DNA from: CAIQPV01 sp963719855
GTDB lineage: Bacteria > Pseudomonadota > Gammaproteobacteria > Burkholderiales > Gallionellaceae
Direction of reading: 5' to 3'
Length of the DNA: 64,000 nucleotides
Assembly (NCBI GenBank): GCA_963719855.1
Contig: CAVRDK010000004.1
Coordinates: 496,001 to 560,000, forward strand
Made by a program: the position numbers and the translations under genes. The notes under the pieces were generated by a model. That model did not search any database. It was given only the letters and a program-made list of their open reading frames with translations, and had not been told where the DNA came from. Shown here piece after piece: positions 1 through 8,597 of this stretch; the stretch's first letter is position 1; each line of letters opens with the position of its first letter.

Positions 1-443
1 CCGGTCATCTCGCCGATTTGCACCATGCTGACGTAGAACGCAGAAAATATTTTTGGATGGCGCCGCATCGCAATGCTGAGTTCCAAGCCACTGTCCAGAG
101 CTTCACGCAAGTCCTGCAAAACGGCGGACAAGGCGGCGTTTTGCGTCGATTCCTGCAAGCCCGCGAGTGCGCGCATGATGGGTACCCCCGCTTTGAGCAG
201 CGTGTACATCTGGCGGCTGAACAGGATCAATTCCATCGGCCCGACTTTCTCACCTATCTGGAAATTCCACCGCGAAGGACTTTTGGCAGCAACCTCTGCT
301 ACACGTTGAGTGGGTTTGATCTCGATAGGAGTAATGCCGATGTTGAACAGCTGGTTGGCAATGACGCCGGTATCGGCGCCCTCCAGCGTGCCCTGCACCA
401 GCTCGCCGTGCGCGCTTCTTCCTTTGTATGCAAACACTCCCAT
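1..443 (-). CDS. mshG: GspF/PilC-family inner-membrane pilus assembly protein, MshG-like (partial)
   Basis: This is the N-terminal part (about 147 residues) of a type II secretion/type IV pilus F-type platform protein; the gene runs off the left edge. The visible protein starts MGVFAYKGRSAHGELVQG, the usual opening of GspF/PilC/MshG proteins, and reaches the first T2SF domain (LILFSRQMYTLLKAGVPIMR). In the family this polytopic inner-membrane protein couples the assembly ATPase to pilus extrusion. Its ATG overlaps the TAA of the upstream ATPase gene by one base (TAATG), so the two are translationally coupled. The specific MshG name rests on the MshE-like neighbour; PilC or GspF remain possible. 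Confidence 0.8.
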   Translation of the reverse strand, partial: MGVFAYKGRSAHGELVQGTLEGADTGVIANQLFNIGITPIEIKPTQRVAEVAAKSPSRWNFQIGEKVGPMELILFSRQMYTLLKAGVPIMRALAGLQESTQNAALSAVLQDLREALDSGLELSIAMRRHPKIFSAFYVSMVQIGEMT

Positions 444-2146
444 TAGTCTTCCACCTGGTTGCTGATGCGGATAACTTCATCCACCGAGGTATGCCCCAGT
501 TTCATTTGTTCCAGCGCGTGATCAAGCATGGTTTTCCCCCGCATACTTTCGCGCGCGGCATGGGTGAAGTGGCTGGAATCATGGTGGGCGGCTGCTTCCA
601 CCAGAGACGGGGTCATATCCAGCATTTCGTACACGGCAAAACGGCCACGGTAACCGGTATTGCTGCAGTGCGCACAACCGCGCCCGTGCCGCAGGATGCC
701 CCATTGTTCGCGCTGGACGCCTGCATGCTCCAACCACTCGATTTCCTGTGGGGTAGGGTCATGCGGCTCGCTGCAACTTTCGCATATACGGCGCAACAGG
801 CGTTGCGCCAACACCACTTGCACAGCCGAGGCCACCAGATATTTCGGCGCCCCCATATCTACCAGACGAGCCAAGGTGCCGGCGGCATCGCGCGTATGCA
901 GAGTGGAAAATACCAAGTGGCCGGTCATCACTGCGCGCAAGCCGATCAGCGCAGTTTCCGCATCGCGCATTTCGCCCACCAGAATAACGTCCGGGTCCTG
1001 GCGCAAGACCGAACGCAATACAAGCGCAAAAGTCAGGTCTATCTTCTCGTTCACCTGCACCTGGTTGAGGCCCGGCAAGCGGTATTCCACCGGGTCTTCC
1101 ACGGTAATGATTTTCTGCTCCGTGGTGTTGATTTCCGATAGCCCGGAATACAGCGTGGTGGTTTTGCCGCTACCGGTAGGGCCGGTGACCAGCACCATGC
1201 CGCTGCTGCGGTGGATGGCGCTACGAAAGCGCACCAGCATTTCCGGCGGCATGCCCAACTTATCCAGCGAAAGAAAGCTGCCACTCTGATTAAGCAGGCG
1301 CATCACCACAGACTCGCCATATTGCGTGGGCATGGTGGCAATACGCACGTCCACCGCCTGGTCGCGCACCTTCATATTAAAACGCCCATCCTGCGGCAGG
1401 CGTTTTTCCGAGATATCCAGCCCGGATATCAGCTTCAGCCGCAGCACCAGCGCAGGCGCGATCTTGCTGTCCGCTTCGGTCTGCAAATGCATCAATCCAT
1501 CAATGCGAAAGCGGATTTGCAAACGCCCCTCCTGCGGCTCAATGTGAATATCGGAGGCGCGAACCTGCGTTGCTTCATTGAACACGGTCTGCAACAATTT
1601 GACTACGGGTGCCTCTTCGAGACCCACCGTCTCGCCCACCGCGCCAAAGTCGACATAACTATCGCCCAACTCCTCGGAAAGCTCGCGTGCCAGGCCGGAA
1701 ATTTCTGCGGTGCGGCGATAGACGCGATCCAGGGTTTCCTGTAACAGCCCTTCCGTAACCACCGCAACTTCAATGTCGCGTTTGAGGATGCGGCTGATTT
1801 CATCGAAAGCAATCAGGTCGGTGGGATCGCCCATGCCGACCAGCAGGACACCATCGCGCTCTTCCAATGCCAGCGCGCGAAGACGACGCGCATGGTTTTC
1901 CGGCAAGCGATGGACGATTTCGGGATTGATGTTATAAAACTTGAGGTTAACGTAGGGAATGCCAAGTTGCTTGCCGAGCATTTGGGAAATATGGTCATCG
2001 GTAGTGAAAGCATTATCTACCAGTATCCGTCCAAGCTTACGCCCGCTACGCTTCTGTTCGTCAAGCGCGAACTTGAGCTGCTCCTGCGAAATGAGCTTTT
2101 GTTGCACCAGTAATTCACCGAGGCGAATTTTTTCCGGACGCGCCAT
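443..2146 (-). CDS. mshE: MSHA-type pilus assembly ATPase MshE (GspE/PilB family) with c-di-GMP-binding MshEN domain
   Basis: A 567-residue hexameric ATPase that powers pilus or pseudopilus extension at the inner membrane. Residues 8-31 and 37-60 form two tandem copies of the RLG/KLG...L...Q pattern that defines the MshEN c-di-GMP-binding domain. The Walker A loop is GPTGSGKTTT (about 322-331); a Walker B/Asp box with VGEMRDAETA and a CESC...CAHC zinc motif follow. Length and order match MshE/GspE proteins. It is followed without a gap by the mshG-like gene. A frameshifted pilin lies about 26 kb away. GspE or PilB naming cannot be fully excluded, but the MshEN domain favours MshE. Confidence 0.85.
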   Translation of the reverse strand: MARPEKIRLGELLVQQKLISQEQLKFALDEQKRSGRKLGRILVDNAFTTDDHISQMLGKQLGIPYVNLKFYNINPEIVHRLPENHARRLRALALEERDGVLLVGMGDPTDLIAFDEISRILKRDIEVAVVTEGLLQETLDRVYRRTAEISGLARELSEELGDSYVDFGAVGETVGLEEAPVVKLLQTVFNEATQVRASDIHIEPQEGRLQIRFRIDGLMHLQTEADSKIAPALVLRLKLISGLDISEKRLPQDGRFNMKVRDQAVDVRIATMPTQYGESVVMRLLNQSGSFLSLDKLGMPPEMLVRFRSAIHRSSGMVLVTGPTGSGKTTTLYSGLSEINTTEQKIITVEDPVEYRLPGLNQVQVNEKIDLTFALVLRSVLRQDPDVILVGEMRDAETALIGLRAVMTGHLVFSTLHTRDAAGTLARLVDMGAPKYLVASAVQVVLAQRLLRRICESCSEPHDPTPQEIEWLEHAGVQREQWGILRHGRGCAHCSNTGYRGRFAVYEMLDMTPSLVEAAAHHDSSHFTHAARESMRGKTMLDHALEQMKLGHTSVDEVIRISNQVED

Positions 2147-2271
2147 AATATCTCCCTTAAACCGGACGAGCCGGGATCAGGTTTATCTTCTCACAAAATG
2201 TCAGGGGTTGGCTGATAAGGTTTTAATATCGTCATTGCGGCCTACTTCTGAAGACACGATGAAAATCAGCC

Positions 2272-2736
2272 ATGTTTAATATAATCCTGTTTCAGCCCGA
2301 GATTCCGCCCAACACCGGCAATATTATCCGTTTGTGCGCCAACACTGGGGCGCAGTTGCACTTGATCCGTCCGCTCGGCTTCGAACTGGATGACAAACAG
2401 TTGCGCCGCGCCGGACTGGATTACCACGAATACGCCGATGTGCGCGTATACGATGACCTTGCCGCCTGCCTGCAAACGCTGCCGGGTGTGCGCCTGTTTG
2501 CTTTTACCACCAAGGGTGCGCAAGCCTACCACGAAGTGCGCTATCAAGCCGGGGATGCGCTGTTGTTCGGCCCGGAGAGCCGTGGTCTGCCTGCGGAGTT
2601 ACTGGGATCGTTACCCACAGAGCAACGCCTGCGCCTGCCCATGCTGCCTAACAATCGTAGCCTGAATCTATCCAACACGGTTGCAGTGGCGGTGTTCGAG
2701 GCTTGGCGGCAATGCGGATTTGATCGGGCGGTTTAA
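2272..2736 (+). CDS. trmL: tRNA (cytidine(34)-2'-O)-methyltransferase TrmL
   Basis: A 154-residue SPOUT-class methyltransferase that uses SAM to 2'-O-methylate the wobble base of tRNA-Leu isoacceptors. The start MFNIILFQPEIPPNTGNI and the C-terminal knot motifs LFGPESRGLP and LPMLPNNRSLNLSNTVAVA are the TrmL/SpoU signatures. Length is typical for the short TrmL form without an RNA-binding extension. It is divergent from mshE, with 125 bp between the starts, and is transcribed towards the cbb3 locus. Confidence 0.9.
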   Translation: MFNIILFQPEIPPNTGNIIRLCANTGAQLHLIRPLGFELDDKQLRRAGLDYHEYADVRVYDDLAACLQTLPGVRLFAFTTKGAQAYHEVRYQAGDALLFGPESRGLPAELLGSLPTEQRLRLPMLPNNRSLNLSNTVAVAVFEAWRQCGFDRAV

Positions 2737-2920
2737 CCAAATGTAGTTCGTGGATAACTGAATCAGCGCCATACCCGCCTCAATGTTCAAGCGGGAACGT
2801 CGAGGTCGAAACGGTCGAACAATTTCAGAGCAGAGGCTAATGAGGGCAACAAGTAACAGCTTTCGCCATCTTGCTGTTATTTAAATGCGATTGCCTTGTG
2901 GGACACAAGCTATTTCTTTC

Positions 2921-2950
2921 TTGACAAAGACCACATACCTCAATTACGAT
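2921..2950 (+). promoter_or_regulatory. Candidate sigma70 promoter upstream of ccoN
   Basis: TTGACA (2921-2926) is a perfect -35 hexamer; TACGAT (2945-2950) is a fair -10 with an 18-bp spacer. It would start transcription near 2957, just upstream of the two FNR-like boxes, so it may act in addition to the FNR-dependent start further downstream. Confidence 0.4.
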
Positions 2951-2959
2951 AGAAAAAGA

Positions 2960-2973
2960 ATGATGCAAATCAA
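2960..2973 (+). promoter_or_regulatory. FNR/ANR-like box 1
   Basis: ATGATGCAAATCAA matches the TTGATNNNNATCAA consensus at 9 of 10 defined bases. It lies 30 bp upstream (start to start) of a second box, on the same face of the helix. FNR-type control of ccoNOQP is well known in proteobacteria. Confidence 0.6.
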
Positions 2974-2989
2974 TCGCGATGTAAAAAAA

Positions 2990-3003
2990 TTGATGTGAGT
3001 CAA
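2990..3003 (+). promoter_or_regulatory. FNR/ANR-like box 2
   Basis: TTGATGTGAGTCAA matches the consensus at 9 of 10 defined bases. TAATTT (3025-3030) sits where a -10 would be if this box were centred about 41 bp upstream of a start near 3038, which is class II activator geometry. The transcription start itself is inferred. Confidence 0.65.
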
Positions 3004-3333
3004 GAATAACAAAAAAATCATTCGTAATTTTTCAATATACATAGTGTGAGGATCAGTCTCTGATCAGCATTAATTTAATGTTGATAGAAACAGGCTTTCC
3101 ACGCGGCCCATCTCGGGGTCAACAATTTCTGTGTTTCATGTACTTTTCGTAGGTGCAATTGGTAGTAGAACTAAGTCACTCAATCGAGCAACAAGTTGTA
3201 ATGTTGTGCTCGCTTGTCTGTGTACCGTGCTGTGCGGCTATTACAGCCGTATGTAGGAGGTGTTGTTTACTTCTTTATTGTTTGTGAGTAAATAACGCTA
3301 TATTTTTAAATTTTGCTCTTGAGGGGGATAACT

Positions 3334-4764
3334 GTGGAAGCAACTCAAGCGACACCGGTTAAGTATGATATGGATGTGGTCAGATGGTTTACCATCGCGG
3401 CTGTTATCTATCTGGTCGTCGGTACGTTGGTCGGGGTGATTATTGCATCCGAATTGGCGTGGCCGTTTTTAAATTTTGATATTCCTTATATCACCTTTGG
3501 GCGGTTGCGTCCGTTACATACTAACGCGGTAATTTTTGCGTTTGGTGGCTGCACCCTGATGGCTACTGGCTATTACATTGTGCAACGCACCGGCGCGACC
3601 AAGCTGTGGAGCAACGGCCTGGCGTGGTTTACCTTCTGGGGTTGGAACCTGATCATTGTTCTTGCTGTGATTACTTTGCCGCTGGGATTTACCCAAGGCA
3701 AGGAATATGCAGAGCTGGAATGGCCGATTGATATCTTGATCGCTGTGGTCTGGCTGGCGTTCGGTTTGAATCACATCATGACTGTTGCGATTCGAAAAAC
3801 TTCGCACATTTATGTGTCAAACTGGTTCACCATGAGCATGATCGTCATGATCACTTACTTGCATGTGGTAAACAGTCTGGCAATCCCGGTTAGCCTGACC
3901 AAGTCCTACTCTGTCTTCTCGGGTGTGCAAGATGCCATGATTCAATGGTGGTGGGGACACAACGCGGTGGGTTTCTACCTGACCGCCGGCTTTTTGGGGA
4001 TGATGTATTACTTCGTGCCCAAGCAGGCAAATCGCCCGGTGTTCTCTTATCGTTTATCCGTGCTGCACTTCTGGGCGCTGACCTTCGGTTATGTATGGTT
4101 GGGTGCACACCATCTGCAATATACCGCATTGCCTGACTGGACGGGTTCTTTAGGCGCCGCAGTTTCTCTGGCGATGATCATCCCGTCCTGGGGGGGGGCA
4201 ATGAACGGAATGATGACCTTGTCAGGTGCCTGGGATCGTCTGCGCACCGACTACATCCTGCGCTTCCTGGTGGTCTCGCTGGCGTTCTATGCGATGTCCA
4301 CTTTTGAAGGTCCGGTGATGTCCATCAAAACCGTAAATGCGCTGTCACACTACACAGACTGGACTATCGGTCACGTGCACTCTGGTGCGTTGGGTTGGGT
4401 AGCGATGGTTGCCATGGGATCGATTTACCATATGGTGAAGAAACTGTGGCATACAGAAATGTACTCCGACAGCCTGGTGAATGTGCACTTCTGGCTGGCG
4501 ACGATAGGTGCTGTGGTCTACGTCGTAGCGATGTGGGTATCCGGCATTATGCAAGGTTTGATGTGGCGTGATTATGATGAATATGGCGCGTTGACCTATA
4601 CCTTTGTGGAGTCCGTATCCGCTATGCATCCGTACTACGCGATGCGTGTCGTGGGCGGCATTATCTACAATCTGGGTGCATGGATCATGTTGTTCAACGT
4701 GGTGATGACTGTGCGCCAAGCAAGTGGTGCGCGCAGTGCTAACGCCGTTCCTGCTAAAGCATAA
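3334..4764 (+). CDS. ccoN: cbb3-type cytochrome c oxidase subunit I
   Basis: Catalytic subunit of the high-affinity oxygen reductase: polytopic inner-membrane protein holding the low-spin heme b and the heme b3-CuB site. About 12 membrane segments are visible. His ligand motifs include RPLHTNAVIF, WWWGHNAVGF, GAHHLQY and IGHVHSGALGW. I chose the GTG at 3334 (476 residues) because GAGGGGG at 3321-3327 sits at proper spacing before it; a TTG at 3313 would add seven residues and overlap that ribosome-binding site. First gene of ccoNOQP. Confidence 0.95.
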   Translation: MEATQATPVKYDMDVVRWFTIAAVIYLVVGTLVGVIIASELAWPFLNFDIPYITFGRLRPLHTNAVIFAFGGCTLMATGYYIVQRTGATKLWSNGLAWFTFWGWNLIIVLAVITLPLGFTQGKEYAELEWPIDILIAVVWLAFGLNHIMTVAIRKTSHIYVSNWFTMSMIVMITYLHVVNSLAIPVSLTKSYSVFSGVQDAMIQWWWGHNAVGFYLTAGFLGMMYYFVPKQANRPVFSYRLSVLHFWALTFGYVWLGAHHLQYTALPDWTGSLGAAVSLAMIIPSWGGAMNGMMTLSGAWDRLRTDYILRFLVVSLAFYAMSTFEGPVMSIKTVNALSHYTDWTIGHVHSGALGWVAMVAMGSIYHMVKKLWHTEMYSDSLVNVHFWLATIGAVVYVVAMWVSGIMQGLMWRDYDEYGALTYTFVESVSAMHPYYAMRVVGGIIYNLGAWIMLFNVVMTVRQASGARSANAVPAKA

Positions 4765-4774
4765 GGAGTGAGAC

Positions 4775-5539
4775 ATGTCTGATCACGACAAGATTTATTC
4801 AACAAAATTTCAGGACTCGCTGGAACGCAGCACCGTCAAGCTGGCTTTGATGATTGCACTTGCGGTGGCTGTGGGGGGCCTAGTGGAAATCGTGCCGCTT
4901 TTTTACATTGACACGACAATGACCCATTTGTCGCCCAACGTAAAAGCATCACAGAAAAATGCGGGTGATGTTGCCCCCATCGTTTGGGATCGCAAGCCGG
5001 GTGAAACCCTGGATGACTGGAAAGCGGGAGACGGCGTACGCCCTTACAAACCGCTGGAATTGGCTGGGCGTGAGGTGTACATACGCGAAGGTTGCTATTT
5101 GTGCCACTCGCAGATGATCCGTCCGTTCCGTGACGAGAAGGATCGCTATGGTCACTACTCGGTGTCGTCCGAATCCATGTACGACCACCCGTTCCAATGG
5201 GGATCCAAGCGTAACGGTCCTGATTTGGCTCGTGTGGGCGGCAAGTATTCGGACGAATGGCATCGCCGCCATCTGAGCCACCCTCGCGATGTCGTGCCTG
5301 AGTCTATTATGCCAAACTACTTCTGGCTGACGAACACTAAGGTGGACCCGGCCAATGTGGCCCAGACCATGAAAGTGATGCGCATGATGCCCTTCTATCC
5401 TGCTCCCTACACCGATGCCGACATCGCCAGCGCGAAGGATGCAGTGGCAGGCAAGACGGAGTTGGATGCAGTCATTGCTTACTTGCAGGGTTTGGGTAAC
5501 CAAATCAAGTTTACCGACGGAGTGAATTACCGTGATTAA
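4775..5539 (+). CDS. ccoO: cbb3-type cytochrome c oxidase subunit II (monoheme cytochrome c)
   Basis: A 254-residue membrane-anchored cytochrome c that passes electrons from CcoP to CcoN. One N-terminal membrane helix (about residues 20-46) precedes the periplasmic domain. The heme c site is CYLCH at about 107-111, followed by the conserved SQMIRPFRDEKDRYG. The axial Met is probably in PESIMPNYFWL. It starts 10 bp after ccoN with a clear AAGGAG ribosome-binding site and overlaps ccoQ by 8 bp. Confidence 0.95.
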   Translation: MSDHDKIYSTKFQDSLERSTVKLALMIALAVAVGGLVEIVPLFYIDTTMTHLSPNVKASQKNAGDVAPIVWDRKPGETLDDWKAGDGVRPYKPLELAGREVYIREGCYLCHSQMIRPFRDEKDRYGHYSVSSESMYDHPFQWGSKRNGPDLARVGGKYSDEWHRRHLSHPRDVVPESIMPNYFWLTNTKVDPANVAQTMKVMRMMPFYPAPYTDADIASAKDAVAGKTELDAVIAYLQGLGNQIKFTDGVNYRD

Positions 5540-5738
5540 GCTGATGGGATACCTGGGCATGGATGTGGGATCCATGACAACGAACGACTGGCTCGGCGTG
5601 TTTTATGCCGTATTTGTATTCGTCGCCATGATCTATGTTTATTTCATGGTGTTCCGTCCTGCAAACAAAGAAAAGTTTGAGTCCCAGCGCAGTATGGCGT
5701 TGGATGACGAATATCCTATCAATGTGGGAGATAAATGA
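5532..5738 (+). CDS. ccoQ: cbb3-type oxidase small subunit CcoQ
   Basis: A 68-residue single-membrane-span protein; the hydrophobic stretch WLGVFYAVFVFVAMIYVYF is followed by FRPANKEKFESQR, typical of CcoQ/FixQ, which stabilises the oxidase. The GTG start at 5532 has GGAG nine bases upstream and overlaps ccoO by 8 bp. An ATG at 5544 lacks a ribosome-binding site. The stop overlaps the ccoP start. Confidence 0.85.
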   Translation: MIKLMGYLGMDVGSMTTNDWLGVFYAVFVFVAMIYVYFMVFRPANKEKFESQRSMALDDEYPINVGDK

Positions 5739-6706
5739 TGAGTGAGAAACACGATGTAACAGGCGTTCCAACTACTGGGCACGTGTGGGACGACGATTTG
5801 GCCGACTTTGCCAATCAGCCGCCCAAGTGGTGGATGCTGGGTCTGGCTTCCAGCGCAATCTTTGTAGTAGTGTACTGTTTGTATTACCCGGCCGTTCCCC
5901 TTCCTTCTTCCAATACCTTCACCAAAGGTATTGGGGGGTGGACCGCGATCAAGGAAATGGACGCTGACAAGAGTGAAGTGGATGCGGTGCGCGGCAAGTA
6001 TGAAGCCAAGCTCAAGAATTTGGCTCCGGCGGCGATTCTTGCTGACAGTGATCTGACCGAGTATGTGAAGCGCTCAGGCAAGGTGCTGTTTGGCGACAAT
6101 TGCGCACCCTGTCACGGTACAAACGGCGTTGGCATCAAGAATAAGGACGGTCTGTTTGCACCTATTCTGAATGACGACGACTGGTTGTATGGTGGCAAGA
6201 TCGATAACATTTACACCACCATTTCCGGTGGGCGTCAAGCCGTGATGACCGCGCATAAAGATAGCTTGTCTGCACAGCAAATCGACGATGTGGCGAACTA
6301 CGTCAAGGCGATGAGCGACGAAGGCAAGGACAAGGCAGATGCTGATTCTGCAGTTGCCGCTGGCAAAGAGGTATTCATGAAAAGCGATTGTACTTCTTGC
6401 CATGGAGCCGATGCCAAAGGGATGCAAGCGATGGGTTCTGCCAACCTGACCGATAAGATCTGGCGTTTTGACGGATCGTTGGACGGGATTAAACGCACCA
6501 TTACTTTTGGCGTGAACAACGGTGATCCAAAAGCCCGTGTTGCCGTTATGCCGAACTTCAAGGAAGCTGGTAAATTAAGCGATTCCGATATCAAGAAGCT
6601 GGCGGTATATGTGTACAAGTTTGGTGGTGGTCAGGCTGATGCGCCTGTAGCACCAGTTCAAGCGGTGGTCACTGAACCGGCTGCTTCAGCAGTGACGGCA
6701 AAGTAA
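5735..6706 (+). CDS. ccoP: cbb3-type cytochrome c oxidase subunit III (diheme cytochrome c)
   Basis: A 323-residue diheme cytochrome that accepts electrons from soluble cytochromes for the oxidase. The N-terminal FixP domain has one membrane helix (about 33-52) and the typical GIGGWT motif. Two heme c sites are CAPCH (about 123-127) and CTSCH (about 219-223). The tail is Ala/Val/Pro-rich. Two successive ATG codons (5735, 5738) could serve as start; GGAG upstream fits either. It overlaps ccoQ by 4 bp and ends the structural operon, apart from one short peptide. Confidence 0.95.
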   Translation: MMSEKHDVTGVPTTGHVWDDDLADFANQPPKWWMLGLASSAIFVVVYCLYYPAVPLPSSNTFTKGIGGWTAIKEMDADKSEVDAVRGKYEAKLKNLAPAAILADSDLTEYVKRSGKVLFGDNCAPCHGTNGVGIKNKDGLFAPILNDDDWLYGGKIDNIYTTISGGRQAVMTAHKDSLSAQQIDDVANYVKAMSDEGKDKADADSAVAAGKEVFMKSDCTSCHGADAKGMQAMGSANLTDKIWRFDGSLDGIKRTITFGVNNGDPKARVAVMPNFKEAGKLSDSDIKKLAVYVYKFGGGQADAPVAPVQAVVTEPAASAVTAK

Positions 6707-6766
6707 TCTGTATGCCTGCACGAGGCATCAAGCCCTGTGAGGCATCTTTTTAAAGGGAGAATGCAG

Positions 6767-6886
6767 ATGAATCACGATGGAGTGTTTTGGAGTGTAGTTA
6801 TCGCTGTTGCAGGTAGTGCTTTGGTTGTGGGGTGGTTGTTGTATATGGTGTATAGGAATGCCACCCAAAGCAAAGACAGTCAGTAA
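6767..6886 (+). CDS. 39-residue single-span membrane peptide following ccoP
   Basis: A short gene with ATG at 6767 and AAGGGAGA six bases upstream. The product starts MNHDGVFWSVVIAVAG and has one hydrophobic helix (about 7-30), then a polar, positively charged tail (YRNATQSKDSQ). It lies 60 bp after ccoP and just before a strong terminator, so it is the last gene of the cco structural operon. Small accessory subunits such as CcoM of Pseudomonas stutzeri occupy a similar position; assignment to that group is inference. It is too short for most gene finders. Confidence 0.6.
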   Translation: MNHDGVFWSVVIAVAGSALVVGWLLYMVYRNATQSKDSQ

Positions 6887-6904
6887 AGTTGTATCCTAGC
6901 AAGG

Positions 6905-6934
6905 AAGGGGGAGGTAGCTAACTCCCCCTTTTTT
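6905..6934 (+). terminator. Rho-independent terminator of the ccoNOQP operon
   Basis: AAGGGGGAG (6905-6913) and CTCCCCCTT (6922-6930) form a 9-bp stem around an 8-nt loop, followed directly by a T run up to 6934. It separates the oxidase structural genes from the assembly genes ccoGHIS. Confidence 0.9.
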
Positions 6935-7136
6935 CAATATGCTATATTAGCAAATTCTGAATAAGCGGTTTTTATGCGGGTTTAATCAATCCAGCATGAA
7001 ACTTGCGTAAAGGCATCTGGTCATATTCAGCGACTTGGTGGACGCAACTTAATATCAGTAGATTCATCAGAAAATCAGGTGTTACGAGTTTTATTATTAT
7101 GGGCGGCAAATTTGCCATGCCCGCAGGAGCAAAAGC

Positions 7137-8573
7137 ATGGAAAGAAAGACCGAACAACAGGATGTCGGCAGCGTTACTGACATCTATCAGGAATTTGAAA
7201 CCTGGAGCGTTAATCTGGGTGACAAGACTATCCATGCCAAGCGTATGCCAGGTTTTTTTCGCTCGCTCAAATACGTAACCGGTGCTCTCTGGCTGATCTT
7301 TTTTATTGGTCCCTATTTTCGCTGGAACGGCAAGCAAGCCGTGTTGTTTGATATAGCTGACCGCCAGTTTCACTTTTTCAATCTGACTGTTTTGCCCCAG
7401 GATATCTGGATGCTGTCGCTGGTGTTGTTGTTGGCTGCGATGACATTATTTGCCGCAACTTCCGTCGCTTCGCGGGTGTTTTGCGGCTACTTCTGTTTTC
7501 AAACCGTGTGGACAGATCTATTTACCTGGATAGAAGAAAAAATTGAAGGCAATCCCACGCAACGGCGCAAATTGGATAATGCGCCTTGGAATTTCGAAAA
7601 AATTCGCCTGAAAGTGATTAAACATGCGATTTGGCTGGTGATCGCAATTTTGACCGGAATCAGCTTTTCAATCTGGTTCGTCGATGCCTTCGACTATTGG
7701 CATAACTTGTTAGCCTTCAATTTGCCTATGGTGGGATGGGTAACACTAGCCATGTTCCTTGCAGGAACATACCTTTTGGCGGGTTTTTTGCGCGAACAAA
7801 CCTGTTTCTGGCTTTGTCCCTATGCACGCATTCAGGGGGTGATGACGGACAACCAGACCATCATGCCAACCTATGATGTCAAACGCGGTGAGCCTCGCGG
7901 CAAAATTCACCGTGATGCGCAAACTGCTGCCAATGCAAAAGCACAAGGCGATTGCATAGACTGCTTCCAGTGTGTGCAGGTATGCCCGACCGGAGTGGAT
8001 ATTCGTGAAGGTTCGCAGTTGGGCTGCATTACCTGCGGCCTATGTCTGGATGCCTGTGATTCAATCATGGACAAGGTAGGTCGTCCGCGCGGGTTGATCC
8101 GCTACGCCTCGCTGGATGAGATCGAAGGCAAACCGATCAAAAAACTTTACCAGCATCCCCGTACATTGGTTTACATCAGTATCATTATCTTCGCGTTAAG
8201 CGGCATTATATTCGGGCTGACCCATCTTGGGTCGATGACACTCAGGGTGATCCCTGAACGTCAGCCATTGTTTGTCAGCATGAGTGATGGCTCGATTCAG
8301 AACAGATACGAATTCAAGGTTGTCAATAAGACGGATAGGGATCTTCATGTTAATGTGTCGGCAGAGGGGGGCGTGCCGGGACAGATCATTATTGGCTCCG
8401 AGCAGCCGTTGTTAACCCATCATGGTCGTGGCACTTCGTTTACGATCTTCGTCAAAGCCCCAGGGGACAACGTTAAACAGGAAGTGACTCCGATAGAGTT
8501 TCGTATACAAAGCACGGAAGATCCAACCGTTGAGGCCGAATACGACTCGAAATTCAATGCTCCAAAACCCTGA
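7137..8573 (+). CDS. ccoG: Cytochrome c oxidase accessory protein CcoG (RdxA/FixG family)
   Basis: A 478-residue polytopic membrane ferredoxin-like protein that acts as a cupric reductase supplying Cu(I) for cbb3 assembly. About five membrane helices surround the VFCGYFCFQTVWTDLF and REQTCFWLCPYARIQG motifs. Two [4Fe-4S] ferredoxin motifs follow (CIDCFQCVQVCP and CITCGLCLDACD, residues about 280-310), then a C-terminal Ig-like FixG domain. It opens the assembly set ccoG-ccoH-ccoI-ccoS, about 200 bp beyond the terminator. Confidence 0.95.
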   Translation: MERKTEQQDVGSVTDIYQEFETWSVNLGDKTIHAKRMPGFFRSLKYVTGALWLIFFIGPYFRWNGKQAVLFDIADRQFHFFNLTVLPQDIWMLSLVLLLAAMTLFAATSVASRVFCGYFCFQTVWTDLFTWIEEKIEGNPTQRRKLDNAPWNFEKIRLKVIKHAIWLVIAILTGISFSIWFVDAFDYWHNLLAFNLPMVGWVTLAMFLAGTYLLAGFLREQTCFWLCPYARIQGVMTDNQTIMPTYDVKRGEPRGKIHRDAQTAANAKAQGDCIDCFQCVQVCPTGVDIREGSQLGCITCGLCLDACDSIMDKVGRPRGLIRYASLDEIEGKPIKKLYQHPRTLVYISIIIFALSGIIFGLTHLGSMTLRVIPERQPLFVSMSDGSIQNRYEFKVVNKTDRDLHVNVSAEGGVPGQIIIGSEQPLLTHHGRGTSFTIFVKAPGDNVKQEVTPIEFRIQSTEDPTVEAEYDSKFNAPKP

Positions 8574-8597
8574 ACGAGAATCGACAAGGAGTAACAA

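Larger units (their letters stand above)
2737..3333. other. 597-bp leader region of the cbb3 operon
   Basis: No gene is seen between trmL and ccoN. The stretch is AT-rich from about 2880 and holds a sigma70-like promoter (2921-2950) and two FNR-like boxes (2960-2973 and 2990-3003). A leader of about 300 nt follows before ccoN, with a small CGGCT/AGCCG hairpin near 3228-3250. I see no riboswitch or RNA gene in it. Confidence 0.5.

Noticed and set aside
428..1141. 237-residue open frame on the plus strand
   Set aside because: It is antisense to mshE, which has complete family motifs; the composition is His/Gln-rich noise.
6972..7373. 133-residue minus-strand open frame before ccoG
   Set aside because: It overlaps the N-terminus of ccoG antisense and has no family features.
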